Assembly: GCF_024834055.1 (NCBI RefSeq)
Contig: NZ_JANUXZ010000002.1
Span: 335,799-399,798 of the forward strand
Direction of reading: 5' to 3'
DNA length: 64,000 nt
DNA from: Corynebacterium sp. ES2730-CONJ
GTDB taxonomy: Bacteria > Actinomycetota > Actinomycetes > Mycobacteriales > Mycobacteriaceae
Each line of letters begins with the position of its first letter. Position 1 is the stretch's first letter. The notes below the pieces were generated by a model. It did not search any database. It was not told the DNA's origin and worked only from the letters and a program-made list of their open reading frames with translations. The position numbers and the translations under genes were made by a program. Shown here piece by piece: positions 18,036 to 26,728 of this stretch.

Positions 18036-18797
18036 TTATTCGAATTTCAACCTTGATCGTACTTGGTCGATGGTGACCCTAACCAGTGCGTCGACAGTGG
18101 CAACAGGGGGCATCACTGTGGAGTGTAGTCCGAGCTCCTCGGCCACGGCTAAGGTGCGGGGACCGATACAGCCCACAACACACCGCTGTGGTGGAAGACC
18201 GAAACGACTAACAAAATGTCGAGCCATCGATCCCGAACTCAAACAGATTGCCGCGTAGTCGCCTGCCGCCATGATCTCTAGCACCTCTGGTGGGGGCGGT
18301 GGTGCCTCCACGGTTCGATAGGCTTCGACGCAGTCCACCTCATATCCCAGCGAGGTCAACCCTGCGGGTAGTTCTGGGCTCGCCAGGTTGCCTCGAGGCA
18401 GCAGAACTCTCCCTGCGCCTTGGGGTTGGTGTGTGCCCTGTGCACAAAAGGGAGGAAAAATAGTGAGCAGTCCAGTGGCGTTATAGTGCTGTGCGGGCGG
18501 AACTACATCAACCGATTGGCCGAGTTCTTCGAGCGCACGTGCGGTTTTGACGCCGACGGCCGCTATTTTCACTCCATGGAGAGGTAAGGCCTCGCGGCAG
18601 GCATCAACAGCATTGGTGGAGGTGAAAATGACCCACTCATATGCGCCTTGTAATGCCTTAGATAAGACCTGTTGATCGCGGGTAGGTTTGATGGCAATCA
18701 TGGGTACGACGAGGGCGCACATGCCGTGGTGCTCGATGGCGTTGACCATGTTTTGTGCCTGTCCGAGCGCTCGAGGCACCACGATTGTGGGCATCAT
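18036..18797 (-). CDS. hemD: uroporphyrinogen-III synthase
   Basis: A protein of 253 residues with the two-lobed HemD fold. Typical stretches are WVIFTSTNAVDACREAL, IAAVGVKTARAL and ICLSSGSMARHFVSRFG. It closes hydroxymethylbilane to uroporphyrinogen III with inversion of ring D. In mycobacteria and many corynebacteria the gene at this place is fused to a uroporphyrinogen methyltransferase domain; here only the synthase is present. It starts 14 nt after hemC. Confidence 0.9.
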   Translation of the reverse strand: MMPTIVVPRALGQAQNMVNAIEHHGMCALVVPMIAIKPTRDQQVLSKALQGAYEWVIFTSTNAVDACREALPLHGVKIAAVGVKTARALEELGQSVDVVPPAQHYNATGLLTIFPPFCAQGTHQPQGAGRVLLPRGNLASPELPAGLTSLGYEVDCVEAYRTVEAPPPPPEVLEIMAAGDYAAICLSSGSMARHFVSRFGLPPQRCVVGCIGPRTLAVAEELGLHSTVMPPVATVDALVRVTIDQVRSRLKFE

Positions 18798-18811
18798 AAT
18801 GGCCTTAAGTC

Positions 18812-19699
18812 CTAATCGAGGAGCAACGCGGCTCCACGAGCAAAGAGCTTTGCCGCCACCTCTTCGCCTAGGTTCGCAGCCTGATCCACAGCCCCGGTTG
18901 CGTGGGCTCGCAGCGTGAGGCCGCCATCGAGTCGGGTAACACTTCCCACAAGAGTGAGAGTATCTGCCTCTAGACGAGCATAGGCGGCCACCGGAGCCGT
19001 GCAGCCGGCTTCGAGGTGGGCTAAAACCGCTCGTTCAGCGAGAGCACACGCTGTAGCGGGGTGGTCTGCTAGCTGTGAAATAGCAGCAATAGCGGCCTGA
19101 TCGTCTGCGCGACATTCGACCGCCAATGCGCCTTGCGCAGGGGCGGGAATAAACTGCTCAGGATTAAAAATATCGGTAGCTTCGTTATTCCTATTGACGC
19201 GCGCCAGCCCCGCATATGCTAAAACAACGCCATCGAGTTCCCCAGAGCGCACCTTGGCTATGCGAGTATCAATATTGCCTCGTAAGGGGCGGGTCTGAAT
19301 ATCTGGACGCATCGCCCGCAACTGGGATATACGGCGCGGGGCGCCGGTTCCGATCACAGCGCCTTCGGGAAGGGCTGCGAAATCTAAGCCATCGCGAGCG
19401 ATGAGACAGTCCCGGACATCAGCGCGCTGAGGAACCACACAATAAAAACGGGGGTCGGGCGCGGTGGGGAGATCTTTAAAAGAATGAACAGCGATATCGC
19501 AGTCTCCTTGGGCGAGGGCATCACGCAAGGCTTGGGTGAATACTCCCACGCCGATTCTTTCCACTGGGGCCATATTGACGTCCCCCTGTGTGGCGACAAT
19601 GCGAAGATCTGCGTGGTACCCCAGTTGATGCAGTGCATCTCGGATATGGCCAGACTGCGTGGTGGCCAGTAGCGATCCTCGGGTACCGATTGTCAACAT
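18812..19699 (-). CDS. hemC: hydroxymethylbilane synthase (porphobilinogen deaminase)
   Basis: A protein of 295 residues that links four porphobilinogens into hydroxymethylbilane. It has the N-terminal [14 protein letters not shown] motif, HSFKDLPT, the Arg-rich [13 protein letters not shown], and the dipyrromethane-cofactor Cys in [14 protein letters not shown]. It begins two bases after the hemA stop, so the genes are almost certainly co-transcribed and coupled. Confidence 0.97.
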   Translation of the reverse strand: MLTIGTRGSLLATTQSGHIRDALHQLGYHADLRIVATQGDVNMAPVERIGVGVFTQALRDALAQGDCDIAVHSFKDLPTAPDPRFYCVVPQRADVRDCLIARDGLDFAALPEGAVIGTGAPRRISQLRAMRPDIQTRPLRGNIDTRIAKVRSGELDGVVLAYAGLARVNRNNEATDIFNPEQFIPAPAQGALAVECRADDQAAIAAISQLADHPATACALAERAVLAHLEAGCTAPVAAYARLEADTLTLVGSVTRLDGGLTLRAHATGAVDQAANLGEEVAAKLFARGAALLLD

Positions 19700-19701
19700 T
19701 T

Positions 19702-21033
19702 CTAGGCTCCTATTTCCTCATTGAGCGGCATCGCGTCGAGATCGACCGTAATGGATCGACCGGCTGGTGCGACCCCGAAAAGCTCCTGGAGGGCACTTTC
19801 GTAGGTGACGGCCCGAGATTCAGCCGCTAGTTGTTTCACGGCCACTGTGGGTTGGTGGAGCAATTTATCCACGACGCGCCGCATTGATCGCTCAACTTCG
19901 TGCAGCTCTTGGGCATCGAGCCCACTTGCTTTCGAGCGCAGCCTGGCCATCTCGGATTCAACAAGCTTCGCTCCGTGGCGCCTGAGAGCCGTCACCGCGG
20001 GAACGACATCCTTGATCCGCTGCTCAGAGCAGTAGGCTTTGAGTTCCTCCGCAACAATCGCTTGAGCTTGGGCGTCGGAGGGAATAAATCCACGGTCGGA
20101 TCGAATGGCGTGAAGGCGTTCGATATTGACCAATCTGGCTCCTCTTTCGGTCACCGCATCCTCGATATCACGAGGCAGGGAGAGATCGATAAGAAGCAGC
20201 TCTGATTGACGCTGGTCCATGGCAGGGATATCGGCAGCGGTAATGGTGAAGTTTTGGGCGCCCGTGGCTGAAACAGCAATATCAACTTTGCGCAAAGCTT
20301 GAGTACGCAGGCCGAAATCAATAACCTCAGCCTCTACCCCTGATTCGCGAGCATGCTCAGCTAATCGCTCCGCGCGCGATTGGGTGCGGTTGGAGATGAT
20401 GAGCTTGTTAATGCCCAGTCTGCCAAGGTGCGTGGCGGCCAGGGAAGCCATGACACCCGCCCCTAAGACGAGCGCGGTTTTCCCTCGAAAATCCTCCGCC
20501 TGCAGATGCCCAAGAGATTGCTCAAAAGCAAAGGACACCATTGAGGCTCCAGCTGCATCAATTTCCGTCTCGGAGTGGACGCGCTTGCCCGTATGGAGCG
20601 AGGCCTGTACTAGGCCGTGCAATTTCGGGCCAACGCTCTCAGCAGCAATTGAGGCTTGGTAGGCGGAGCGGACTTGACCAATAATTTGCTGTTCCCCCAA
20701 GACCATGGAGTCGAGGCCGGAGGTCACCACCATCATATGCTCGGCTGCGGCGTCATCGTAACGCACGTATAGAGAGGAACGCAGTTGGTCGAAATCGACC
20801 CCTGAATTGAGCTGGAGAACACTCACAATATCCGAGATTCCACCGTGAAAGGAGGAAGTAACGACGTAGACCTCAACTCGGTTACACGTAGAAATGATCA
20901 TGGCCTCGGATATTGAGTCTCGAGCCAGAAGCTGGTGAGCCATGCGATCGCGGTGCTCGGGATCAAGACTTAATTTTTCCAGCAAAGAGACGGGCGCTGA
21001 TTTGTGGGATAATCCCACAACGAGGACACTCAT
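19702..21033 (-). CDS. hemA: glutamyl-tRNA reductase
   Basis: A protein of 443 residues that reduces Glu-tRNA(Glu) to glutamate-1-semialdehyde, the entry point of the C5 heme pathway. It has the N-terminal [17 protein letters not shown], the catalytic Cys in [11 protein letters not shown], the NADPH-binding stretch [14 protein letters not shown] and the C-terminal dimerisation helices. As first gene of the hemACDB unit it is the likely point of control; a DtxR-like palindrome lies 110 nt upstream. Confidence 0.97.
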   Translation of the reverse strand: MSVLVVGLSHKSAPVSLLEKLSLDPEHRDRMAHQLLARDSISEAMIISTCNRVEVYVVTSSFHGGISDIVSVLQLNSGVDFDQLRSSLYVRYDDAAAEHMMVVTSGLDSMVLGEQQIIGQVRSAYQASIAAESVGPKLHGLVQASLHTGKRVHSETEIDAAGASMVSFAFEQSLGHLQAEDFRGKTALVLGAGVMASLAATHLGRLGINKLIISNRTQSRAERLAEHARESGVEAEVIDFGLRTQALRKVDIAVSATGAQNFTITAADIPAMDQRQSELLLIDLSLPRDIEDAVTERGARLVNIERLHAIRSDRGFIPSDAQAQAIVAEELKAYCSEQRIKDVVPAVTALRRHGAKLVESEMARLRSKASGLDAQELHEVERSMRRVVDKLLHQPTVAVKQLAAESRAVTYESALQELFGVAPAGRSITVDLDAMPLNEEIGA

Positions 21034-21142
21034 CGCCTGTTATCCCTTCTCTGTTCTCCACGTTCGCTTTGGTGTGCATCGCGTAGCCATCCGCCAAAAG
21101 CACGATAGATATCCAACTTTAGATGGATAATTCCTGCATATT

Positions 21143-21161
21143 TAAGGTTTATTTAACCTTG
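21143..21161 (-). promoter_or_regulatory. DtxR-like palindrome upstream of hemA
   Basis: TAAGGTTTATTTAACCTTG has the arms AGGTT and AACCT at the exact 5-nt spacing of the DtxR/IdeR box. The centre (TATTT) departs from the consensus AGSCT. It lies between the glutaredoxin stop and hemA, 110 nt before the hemA ATG. A weak terminator hairpin for the glutaredoxin gene is an alternative, but no T-run follows. Confidence 0.4.
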
Positions 21162-21178
21162 TCATATCACGCACTTTT

Positions 21179-21415
21179 TTACAACAAAGCCTTGGCTAAG
21201 TCGCTATTGTCCACCTCCCAGCAACTAAATTCCTCATCGTCGATGACCACAACGGGCACCCGATCCGAGAACTCAGCACAAAGCTCGCGATCGGTTTCCA
21301 CGTCAATGACCAATAATTCCAAACCAGCCGCCTGTACAACCGGACGTATTTGCTCCCGCACCCGCACACACGAGCCACACTGCTTGCGCACCATCAATTC
21401 GACCTTCGATGCCAT
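21179..21415 (-). CDS. glutaredoxin-like thioredoxin-fold protein
   Basis: A protein of 78 residues with the redox motif CGSC at residues 13-16 (LMVRKQCGSCVRV) and the cis-Pro segment RVPVVVIDDEEF. It is a DUF836/glutaredoxin-like reductase expected in the cytoplasm. The gene upstream of hemA in mycobacteria (Rv0508) is of the same type. The partner protein is unknown. A separate promoter for hemA is likely because about 145 nt separate them. Confidence 0.88.
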   Translation of the reverse strand: MASKVELMVRKQCGSCVRVREQIRPVVQAAGLELLVIDVETDRELCAEFSDRVPVVVIDDEEFSCWEVDNSDLAKALL

Positions 21416-21476
21416 AGATCCTCCCCATTTTTATGCCGCGCTGATGACCCCACGGAATCTTCTTTAAATACCTCCT

Positions 21477-21495
21477 AGCCTAATACTTTTAGGCT
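21477..21495. promoter_or_regulatory. perfect 7-bp inverted repeat in the glutaredoxin/HAD divergent region
   Basis: AGCCTAA (21477-21483) and TTAGGCT (21489-21495) around a 5-nt centre. It is placed about 60 nt upstream of the glutaredoxin start and about 175 nt upstream of the HAD gene, a position fit for an operator. The half-sites resemble DtxR half-sites but face the wrong way, so the binding protein is unknown. Confidence 0.35.
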
Positions 21496-21669
21496 GAGGA
21501 AGAGCAGCTGGTTTGTGCTTCCTATGCGCTACACCCCACGGGCTGGTATCAATCAAACTATCAACTGGCTTAGTACAAGGGCTACGGCGGAATATACGTG
21601 TGTCTGGCATGATAGATAGTAGCGTTAATCAGCACCTCACCAAGCCCCAAAAGGTAGTGACTACCCGCA

Positions 21670-22758
21670 ATGAATTCCCCTCAACCTGCATCTCATTCAG
21701 GCGATGCCCCTTCACCCTCACACTCCGGAAACCCGCAGTGGCACCAGCGACCCGAAGATTTTCTGGCGAGCTGGAGCAGCACGCGCGGCAATATGCGGCG
21801 TTTTTTCGAAGAGCAAGCCTTCCCCCCTATCGACGATGAAGCCCAACGAACAGCTGGTGAAGCAGCGGCCGCTCTAGCAGCTAGCGAGCTCTTTGGACTA
21901 GAGCTCAGTGACTACGACTCTGGTTTAAAGTCCGTATCTGGAGCATTTGAGGCCGCGGGGCGAGGCAGAAAACAGCAACCGGACCCTACTCACCCGCCTA
22001 CAGAGCGAGCGGCTGCCTTCTTCGATATCGACAACACCTTAATACAAGGGTCTTCGATGATTGTCTTTGCCATCGGTCTTTTCCGCAAGCGCTTTATTAC
22101 AGTCGGGGATATCATTCCGATGGTGTGGAAGCAGATTAAATTCCGTGTAACCGGTCAAGAATCTGCGAAGGACGTCGCTATTGGCCGAGAACAGGCACTG
22201 GAGTTTATTGCAGGACGAGAGACCGCTGATCTAGTCGAGCTCTGCCGTGAGATCGTCGATTCCCATATGAGCGATCGAATGTGGCCAGGTACTAAGCAGC
22301 TAGCCGAAGAACATTTAGCTGCGGGCCACCAAGTGTGGCTCGTCTCGGCCACACCTGTCCAGCTGGGACAGATTCTCGCAGAACGCCTAGGGTTTACTGG
22401 AGCCTTAGGCACCGTTGCCGAGGTGGAGGATGGCAAGTTTACGGGTCGACTCGTCGGTGATATTCTTCACGGCCCCGGCAAACGCCATGCGGTGGCGGCA
22501 TTGGCCACCTTAGAAGGGATCGATCTCAAACAGTGCACCGCATATTCTGATTCGGTTAACGATACTCCCATGTTGTCGATGGTGGGTACGGCGGTGGCTA
22601 TTAATCCCGATCGCCAGCTTCGCAAGATTTCCAAAGCACATGGGTGGGAAATATATGATTATCGCAGTGTACGCAAGGCGGTGCGCACCTTTGGTGCTCC
22701 CGCTCTGATCACAGCCCTGTTTTCGTGGCGAACCTGGAAAGCTCGTCGTCGATCCTAG
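21670..22758 (+). CDS. HAD-IB family hydrolase (SerB1-like)
   Basis: A protein of 362 residues. About the first 110 are a low-complexity, probably disordered extension. The catalytic domain follows with motif I FFDIDNTL (Asp119 and Asp121), motif II LVSATP and motif IV YSDSVNDTPML. It is a HAD phosphatase of the SerB1/CicA type; in mycobacteria the syntenic gene is Rv0505c. Phosphoserine or lipid phosphates are possible substrates, not shown. It ends 90 nt before the convergent bS22 gene. Confidence 0.85.
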   Translation: MNSPQPASHSGDAPSPSHSGNPQWHQRPEDFLASWSSTRGNMRRFFEEQAFPPIDDEAQRTAGEAAAALAASELFGLELSDYDSGLKSVSGAFEAAGRGRKQQPDPTHPPTERAAAFFDIDNTLIQGSSMIVFAIGLFRKRFITVGDIIPMVWKQIKFRVTGQESAKDVAIGREQALEFIAGRETADLVELCREIVDSHMSDRMWPGTKQLAEEHLAAGHQVWLVSATPVQLGQILAERLGFTGALGTVAEVEDGKFTGRLVGDILHGPGKRHAVAALATLEGIDLKQCTAYSDSVNDTPMLSMVGTAVAINPDRQLRKISKAHGWEIYDYRSVRKAVRTFGAPALITALFSWRTWKARRRS

Positions 22759-22778
22759 CTGGTACGGTGACACAGAAA

Positions 22779-22833
22779 ATCCCTGCCCATAAGATTTCAC
22801 CAATCGTTTCAGGTGATGCCTTGGGGCAGGGAT
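22779..22833 (-). terminator. branched terminator hairpin between the HAD gene and the bS22 gene
   Basis: ATCCCTGCCC (22779-22788) pairs with GGGCAGGGAT (22824-22833), with an inner TCACC/GGTGA stem. On the minus strand ATTTTCTG follows, so it mainly serves the bS22 gene. The convergent HAD transcript would also run into it. Confidence 0.72.
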
Positions 22834-22846
22834 CTTGACAGACGTT

Positions 22847-22948
22847 TTACTTACCGAGTTTTCTACGCTGCACTCGGGTACGACGGAGCAACTTGCGGTG
22901 CTTCTTCTTGGACATGCGCTTGCGGCGCTTCTTAATGACAGAACCCAT
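22847..22948 (-). CDS. small ribosomal protein bS22 (AURKAIP1/COX24 domain)
   Basis: A protein of 33 residues, too short for ordinary ORF calling: it begins [19 protein letters not shown] and continues with LLRRTRV and a final QRRKLGK. More than half of it is Lys or Arg. This is the bS22 protein found in mycobacterial 30S subunits near the decoding centre. The place next to the BldC-like gene and proC matches Rv0500A/Rv0500B. The stop is TAA at 22847-22849. Confidence 0.95.
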
Positions 22949-23281
22949 ATCGGTTTCCCTCGCTTACTAGATGGATGTACGTACTTCCGACGTCAGTCTT
23001 GCTGGCTCATTGCACGGACTGAATGCTTCCCAGCAGTCCGAAGTGCACTTTCGCCCTGCGGTGTGAAAATCTCAACAAGATACCGCATCCCAGCCATAAA
23101 GAGTAACCGTGGCCACCCATGGAGATACGATGCCGCATCCGCGAGAAATTCTCGTGCAAAAGCCTTGCCTGACACGAATGGTGTCAATCATACCGAGCAT
23201 CAGCCATGAACAAAAATTAAGAGGGCAGTTTCCGCCTTGGGCACTTGGGGTACTTGTTCGGTTATCACACTACCGCGCCAA

Positions 23282-23365
23282 AGATCGGAGCATGAATCAA
23301 ACAAGGGATGGAGCCACAGATCGAGCCACGCTTCAAACAAGGGATCGCTCTATAAATCGAACCTC
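23282..23365. repeat. imperfect 36-bp direct repeat, two copies and a fragment
   Basis: Units start at 23282 (AGATCGGAGC) and 23318 (AGATCGAGCC). Both contain TCAAACAAGGGAT at the same offset (23297 and 23333). A third start AAATCGAACC follows at 23354 and then decays. The exact 36-bp period indicates duplication; the function is unknown. Confidence 0.55.
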
Positions 23366-23420
23366 AGGTCATATCTTGGCTGCTGCCGAGGGTCGGGCAC
23401 TTATCTAGGACGACGAAAAT

Positions 23421-23459
23421 GGCGGTATACAGACTGCATGCGCAGACCTATACACCGCC
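23421..23459 (-). terminator. putative terminator of the BldC-like gene
   Basis: On the minus strand GGCGGT pairs with ACCGCC, with inner TATA/TATA and CTGC-GCAT-GCAG pairings. ATTTTCG follows the stem. It lies 44 nt after the stop at 23503. Confidence 0.6.
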
Positions 23460-23502
23460 GTCGGCGCCTTCACAGGCACTGGGTTCACTGAGATATCTGA
23501 TA

Positions 23503-23694
23503 TTAACCTGCTTCGTAATACGAGGCATTCAGATATTCATTGACCGCTTTTTCGTGAACGCGGAAACTGCGTCCAACGCGAACCGCTGGCAGCTCACCGG
23601 AGTGAACAAGCCGGTAAACAGTCATTTTGGATACTCGCATGATTTCTGCGACTTCCGCGACTGTTAAAAAGGTTCCGTTTTCTTCTCTAGCCAT
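23503..23694 (-). CDS. BldC-like / excisionase-family MerR-type DNA-binding protein
   Basis: A protein of 63 residues from the ATG at 23694. It is a single winged helix-turn-helix: TVAEVAEIMRVSKMTVYRLV is the helix-turn-helix and GELPAVRVGRSFRVHEKAV the wing. It resembles Streptomyces BldC and mycobacterial Rv0500A. It has no sensory domain and probably binds DNA in head-to-tail arrays. The open frame extends further upstream, but the internal ATG gives the conserved N-terminus. Confidence 0.9.
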   Translation of the reverse strand: MAREENGTFLTVAEVAEIMRVSKMTVYRLVHSGELPAVRVGRSFRVHEKAVNEYLNASYYEAG

Positions 23695-23904
23695 AGTTAA
23701 CCTATACCCTTCAGCGGCGAGCGCGCTGCAGGCTTCCCCTCCTGCAGAACAAAACACGCACGTGCTTCTACGATTCTAGCGTGAACGGTGTGACTGTTGC
23801 GAACAGAAGTTAAAAAAAGTACCCCTCGTTTTCATATCAACCTCGCTGAGCACGGTAAAGTCCGACAGCCGAGCCAGCTTGGATTGTCTGTGCAGGGGTA
23901 TCTA

Positions 23905-24708
23905 TTACCCTAACTCCCCCGAACGCTTCGCACACGCGGCCGTTGCCCGGTAGACCATGCCTCGGAAACCAGACTCTTCAAATTCGCGAATCGCGGCCGT
24001 CGTGGCACCACCTGGGGAGGACACATTAGCGCGCAGATGTGCAGGATCTGCGCCCGTCTCACGCAACATGGCCGCCGCACCATCCAGGGCGGTAATACTC
24101 AACTCTTGGGCAGCATCGCGGCTTAGACCTAAGGCCACTCCCGCGTCGATCATGGATTCAATCATGAGAAAGAAATAGGCCGGTGAGGATCCACTCATGG
24201 CGGTGACAGCGTCGATATCCTGTTCAAGCACTAAGCGCACTCGACCCGTCGCAGAAATGAGTTTTACCACCTCGTTTAGTTGCTCCTGCTCGACAAAGCG
24301 TCCCGGAGCCAAGGCAATCATGCCCTTGTTAACCAGCATCGGGGTATTAGGCATTGCGCGGACTACCGGCGCTCCGGCGGACAGAACCTCCTCGATAGCC
24401 GCGCAGCTGACCCCAGCCGCCATCGATACCACGGTGGTGGCGTCATTATTGGAGATCACATCAGAGATCTCGTCGGCAATATTCAGGAGCACTTTGGGTT
24501 TGACGCACAAAAATGCGACATCTACCCCGTCGACGGCAGCGGCTGGTTCGTCAAACGGAACAATGCCGTATGTTTCAAGCAGAAAGGTTCCCCGCTCCTC
24601 CCGCCTATTCGATACGTGAATATCCTTGGGGTTCGTGCCACCCTCGATCAGCCCCGCAATAAGAGCTTCGCCTATTTTTCCGCCACCAACTACTGCTACA
24701 GATGTCAT
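23905..24708 (-). CDS. proC: pyrroline-5-carboxylate reductase
   Basis: A protein of 267 residues that performs the last step of proline synthesis. It has the N-terminal NAD(P)-binding motif VAVVGGGKIGEALIAGL, the VRAMPNTPMLVNKG motif, and the C-terminal signature LRANVSSPGGATTAAI. The length is normal. It is downstream of the membrane-protein gene ending at 24786 but separated from it by a strong terminator, so it has its own promoter. Confidence 0.95.
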   Translation of the reverse strand: MTSVAVVGGGKIGEALIAGLIEGGTNPKDIHVSNRREERGTFLLETYGIVPFDEPAAAVDGVDVAFLCVKPKVLLNIADEISDVISNNDATTVVSMAAGVSCAAIEEVLSAGAPVVRAMPNTPMLVNKGMIALAPGRFVEQEQLNEVVKLISATGRVRLVLEQDIDAVTAMSGSSPAYFFLMIESMIDAGVALGLSRDAAQELSITALDGAAAMLRETGADPAHLRANVSSPGGATTAAIREFEESGFRGMVYRATAACAKRSGELG

Positions 24709-24753
24709 GGTTCTACCATGCCAAAAATTTGAAGCAAATGCACTTAAGAAAAA

Positions 24754-24777
24754 CCCCGCCTCTTATCTCAGGCGGGG
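24754..24777 (-). terminator. intrinsic terminator between the 24786 gene and proC
   Basis: CCCCGCCT and AGGCGGGG form a perfect 8-bp GC-rich stem with an 8-nt loop. On the minus strand it is followed by TTTTTCTT. It ends the gene whose stop is at 24786. Confidence 0.9.
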
Positions 24778-24785
24778 ATGAAAAC

Positions 24786-25565
24786 TTAGAAGCCAACGAC
24801 TAATAACGGCCCAAAGGTAATGACCAGGCCAACCACGGCTGCCAGCGCCATGGAGAAGATATCGTGTGAGGTGCGCAGTATCTTCACCACCACTACCAGA
24901 CCTGCGGTTGCGCCGAGCGCAAGTGCCCCGACAACGCTCTTGCTGAAATGACCCCACAGATATTCGAAACCTGCAAAGACGCTGAAGCCAATAATGCTTC
25001 CCACAACGACCATGAGGATCACAGAGAGCACCGAGATAGAACGGGTCTCTTCCTCAACGGGAGCCGCTTCTTCTTCTTCAAAGACTGGGGTGGGCTGGCC
25101 TTCGACATCATAGCCAGTAGCCGGAGGCTTTTTCTCAGTGAGATCAGCAACCGCCACCTGCTTCTCCTGTGCCGGAAAATCAGAGGTGGTCAGGCGCACG
25201 GGTTCATCCTCGCGTACCACCGAGAGGACCACCGTTTCATCTGCGCTATCTGCCTCGTCCTCGGTGTTGACACTGGTATTAACGTTGTCAACAATAACCT
25301 CTGGCTCCGTCGACGTTGGAGTTGGGGTAACGTCCTCTGCGACTACCGTGACGGGGGTGTCTTCAGGATCAGGATCGAGGGGTTCCGATGAGTGTTTTGC
25401 TTCGGCGGGTTTTGCCTCCACCTTAGGGATGCTGCCGGTTAGTTCGGCGACAGAGACGCCGCCTTCGTCGAGGCTGCGGCGGCGGCGCCGGCGGGTGGGC
25501 TCGGCAGCCTCTTCCTTGCCGGCCCTGGCTAGGAGCTCAGCAACTGTAAGCTGTTTCTCACTCAT
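24786..25565 (-). CDS. conserved actinobacterial membrane protein (Rv0497-like)
   Basis: A protein of 259 residues. It opens with MSEKQLTVAELLARAG, an Arg-rich stretch (TRRRRRRSLDEGG) and SVAELTGSIPKV. A long acidic, Pro/Thr/Val-rich low-complexity region follows (about 50-180). Three hydrophobic helices then come near the C-terminus (about 185-259). The paired VAEL motifs around an Arg cluster are shared with mycobacterial Rv0497. Function is unknown; the N-terminal half is probably cytoplasmic and disordered. Confidence 0.82.
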   Translation of the reverse strand: MSEKQLTVAELLARAGKEEAAEPTRRRRRRSLDEGGVSVAELTGSIPKVEAKPAEAKHSSEPLDPDPEDTPVTVVAEDVTPTPTSTEPEVIVDNVNTSVNTEDEADSADETVVLSVVREDEPVRLTTSDFPAQEKQVAVADLTEKKPPATGYDVEGQPTPVFEEEEAAPVEEETRSISVLSVILMVVVGSIIGFSVFAGFEYLWGHFSKSVVGALALGATAGLVVVVKILRTSHDIFSMALAAVVGLVITFGPLLVVGF

Positions 25566-25756
25566 CTTTCATTACCTTCCCAAGTATTCTCGGCTCTAGG
25601 TATCTGGGTAGCATAATCCTACAGCCATCTCTAGGTTATTCAACGCGTTATCATGAGCTTGTGCAAGTATAGCCCTAGTTGAGAAACTCTCAGAGGATTA
25701 TATATTCACAAGAATTTTATCAGCCATAGCCCACCCGTATCGCATATTTTCCCCCG

Positions 25757-26728
25757 ATGCGTCTAGGATATGCGGGTGTGAACGAGCATACGCGGATTAA
25801 TCTGGGCTTCCCCCGAACCAGTCCAGCCGGGCGAAGTATCCTCTCGGGGGCGGAATTAGCACCGGATTTTCCCCGTTTATGGTGGCAATTTACCGACCCT
25901 GAGGATCCCCTCCATATTCTTGACATTGACCTCACATGGCTCGAATCGCATTATCGCTGTGCCTTCGGGACCTCCCGCTGTCACGGAATCTTAAGCGATG
26001 CTCCATCCGTGGGCTGCTGCAATCACGGTGCCTTCCTCGCGGATGAGGATGATCGCGTAGCGCTTTTCGACGCTGTTTCTCAGATGCCTGCCCGCTACTG
26101 GCAATTGCGCCCTGACACCACCGATGATGTCATTGATGATGTTCATCATCGCCCCGAGCTTTTAGAGCCGTGGTTGGAGTGGGATGAATTAGAAAATGAG
26201 GAGGGCGAGAACGAGCCCGCTTTAAAAACAGCGATTATTGATGGAGCATGCATCTTTGCCAATCGTCCTGGGTGGGCCTCTGGGACTGGATGCGCCTTGC
26301 ACCAGTGGGCCAGTGCAACCGGTCGAGATCTCACTGTGGTGAAGCCAGAAGTGTGTTGGCAACTTCCCCTGCGCGGAATTGATGCTTACGAGCAGCGGAG
26401 TGACGGGCAGGAAATTCTGCGCACCACCATTACTGAGTACACCAGGCGCGGATGGGGCAATGGTGGTGAGGATTTCGATTGGTATTGCACGACCGCACCT
26501 GGTTGCCATGAGAACGCCCAACCGCTGTGGCGTAGTTGCCGAGAAGAATTATTGGCTTTGCTTGGCACTGCCTGCTTCGATATTCTCGAAAATCATCTCA
26601 TCATGCGGGAAAATGCCCGCCTGGAGGCTGAGAAAACCATGTCACCAGAGCTGGTAGAAAGGCTTTTCTATACCCATCCCGCTACTCTTAGGGCTCGAAG
26701 CGATAACCCACGCCTCTCACGGTCATAA
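25757..26728 (+). CDS. conserved cysteine-containing protein of unknown function (Rv0495c-like)
   Basis: A protein of 323 residues without signal peptide or membrane helix. A cluster of Cys and His near residues 71-96 (TSRCHGI and [10 protein letters not shown]) and further Cys later ([27 protein letters not shown]) suggest metal or iron-sulphur binding, though no cofactor is proven. Its place next to regX3 fits the mycobacterial Rv0495c gene. Its last 41 bases overlap the 3' end of the convergent regX3. Confidence 0.8.
   Translation: MRLGYAGVNEHTRINLGFPRTSPAGRSILSGAELAPDFPRLWWQFTDPEDPLHILDIDLTWLESHYRCAFGTSRCHGILSDAPSVGCCNHGAFLADEDDRVALFDAVSQMPARYWQLRPDTTDDVIDDVHHRPELLEPWLEWDELENEEGENEPALKTAIIDGACIFANRPGWASGTGCALHQWASATGRDLTVVKPEVCWQLPLRGIDAYEQRSDGQEILRTTITEYTRRGWGNGGEDFDWYCTTAPGCHENAQPLWRSCREELLALLGTACFDILENHLIMRENARLEAEKTMSPELVERLFYTHPATLRARSDNPRLSRS

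Larger units (their letters stand above)
22949..23502. other. 554-nt region between the bS22 and BldC-like genes
   Basis: No convincing gene. It should hold the bS22 promoter, two copies of an imperfect 36-bp repeat (23282-23353), and a terminator-like hairpin of the BldC-like gene (23421-23459). Short open frames here have no start signals or recognisable products. Confidence 0.5.

Noticed and set aside
23282..23365. 36-bp repeats as a CRISPR array
   Set aside because: The units are directly adjacent without spacers, imperfect, and only two in number; no cas gene is near.
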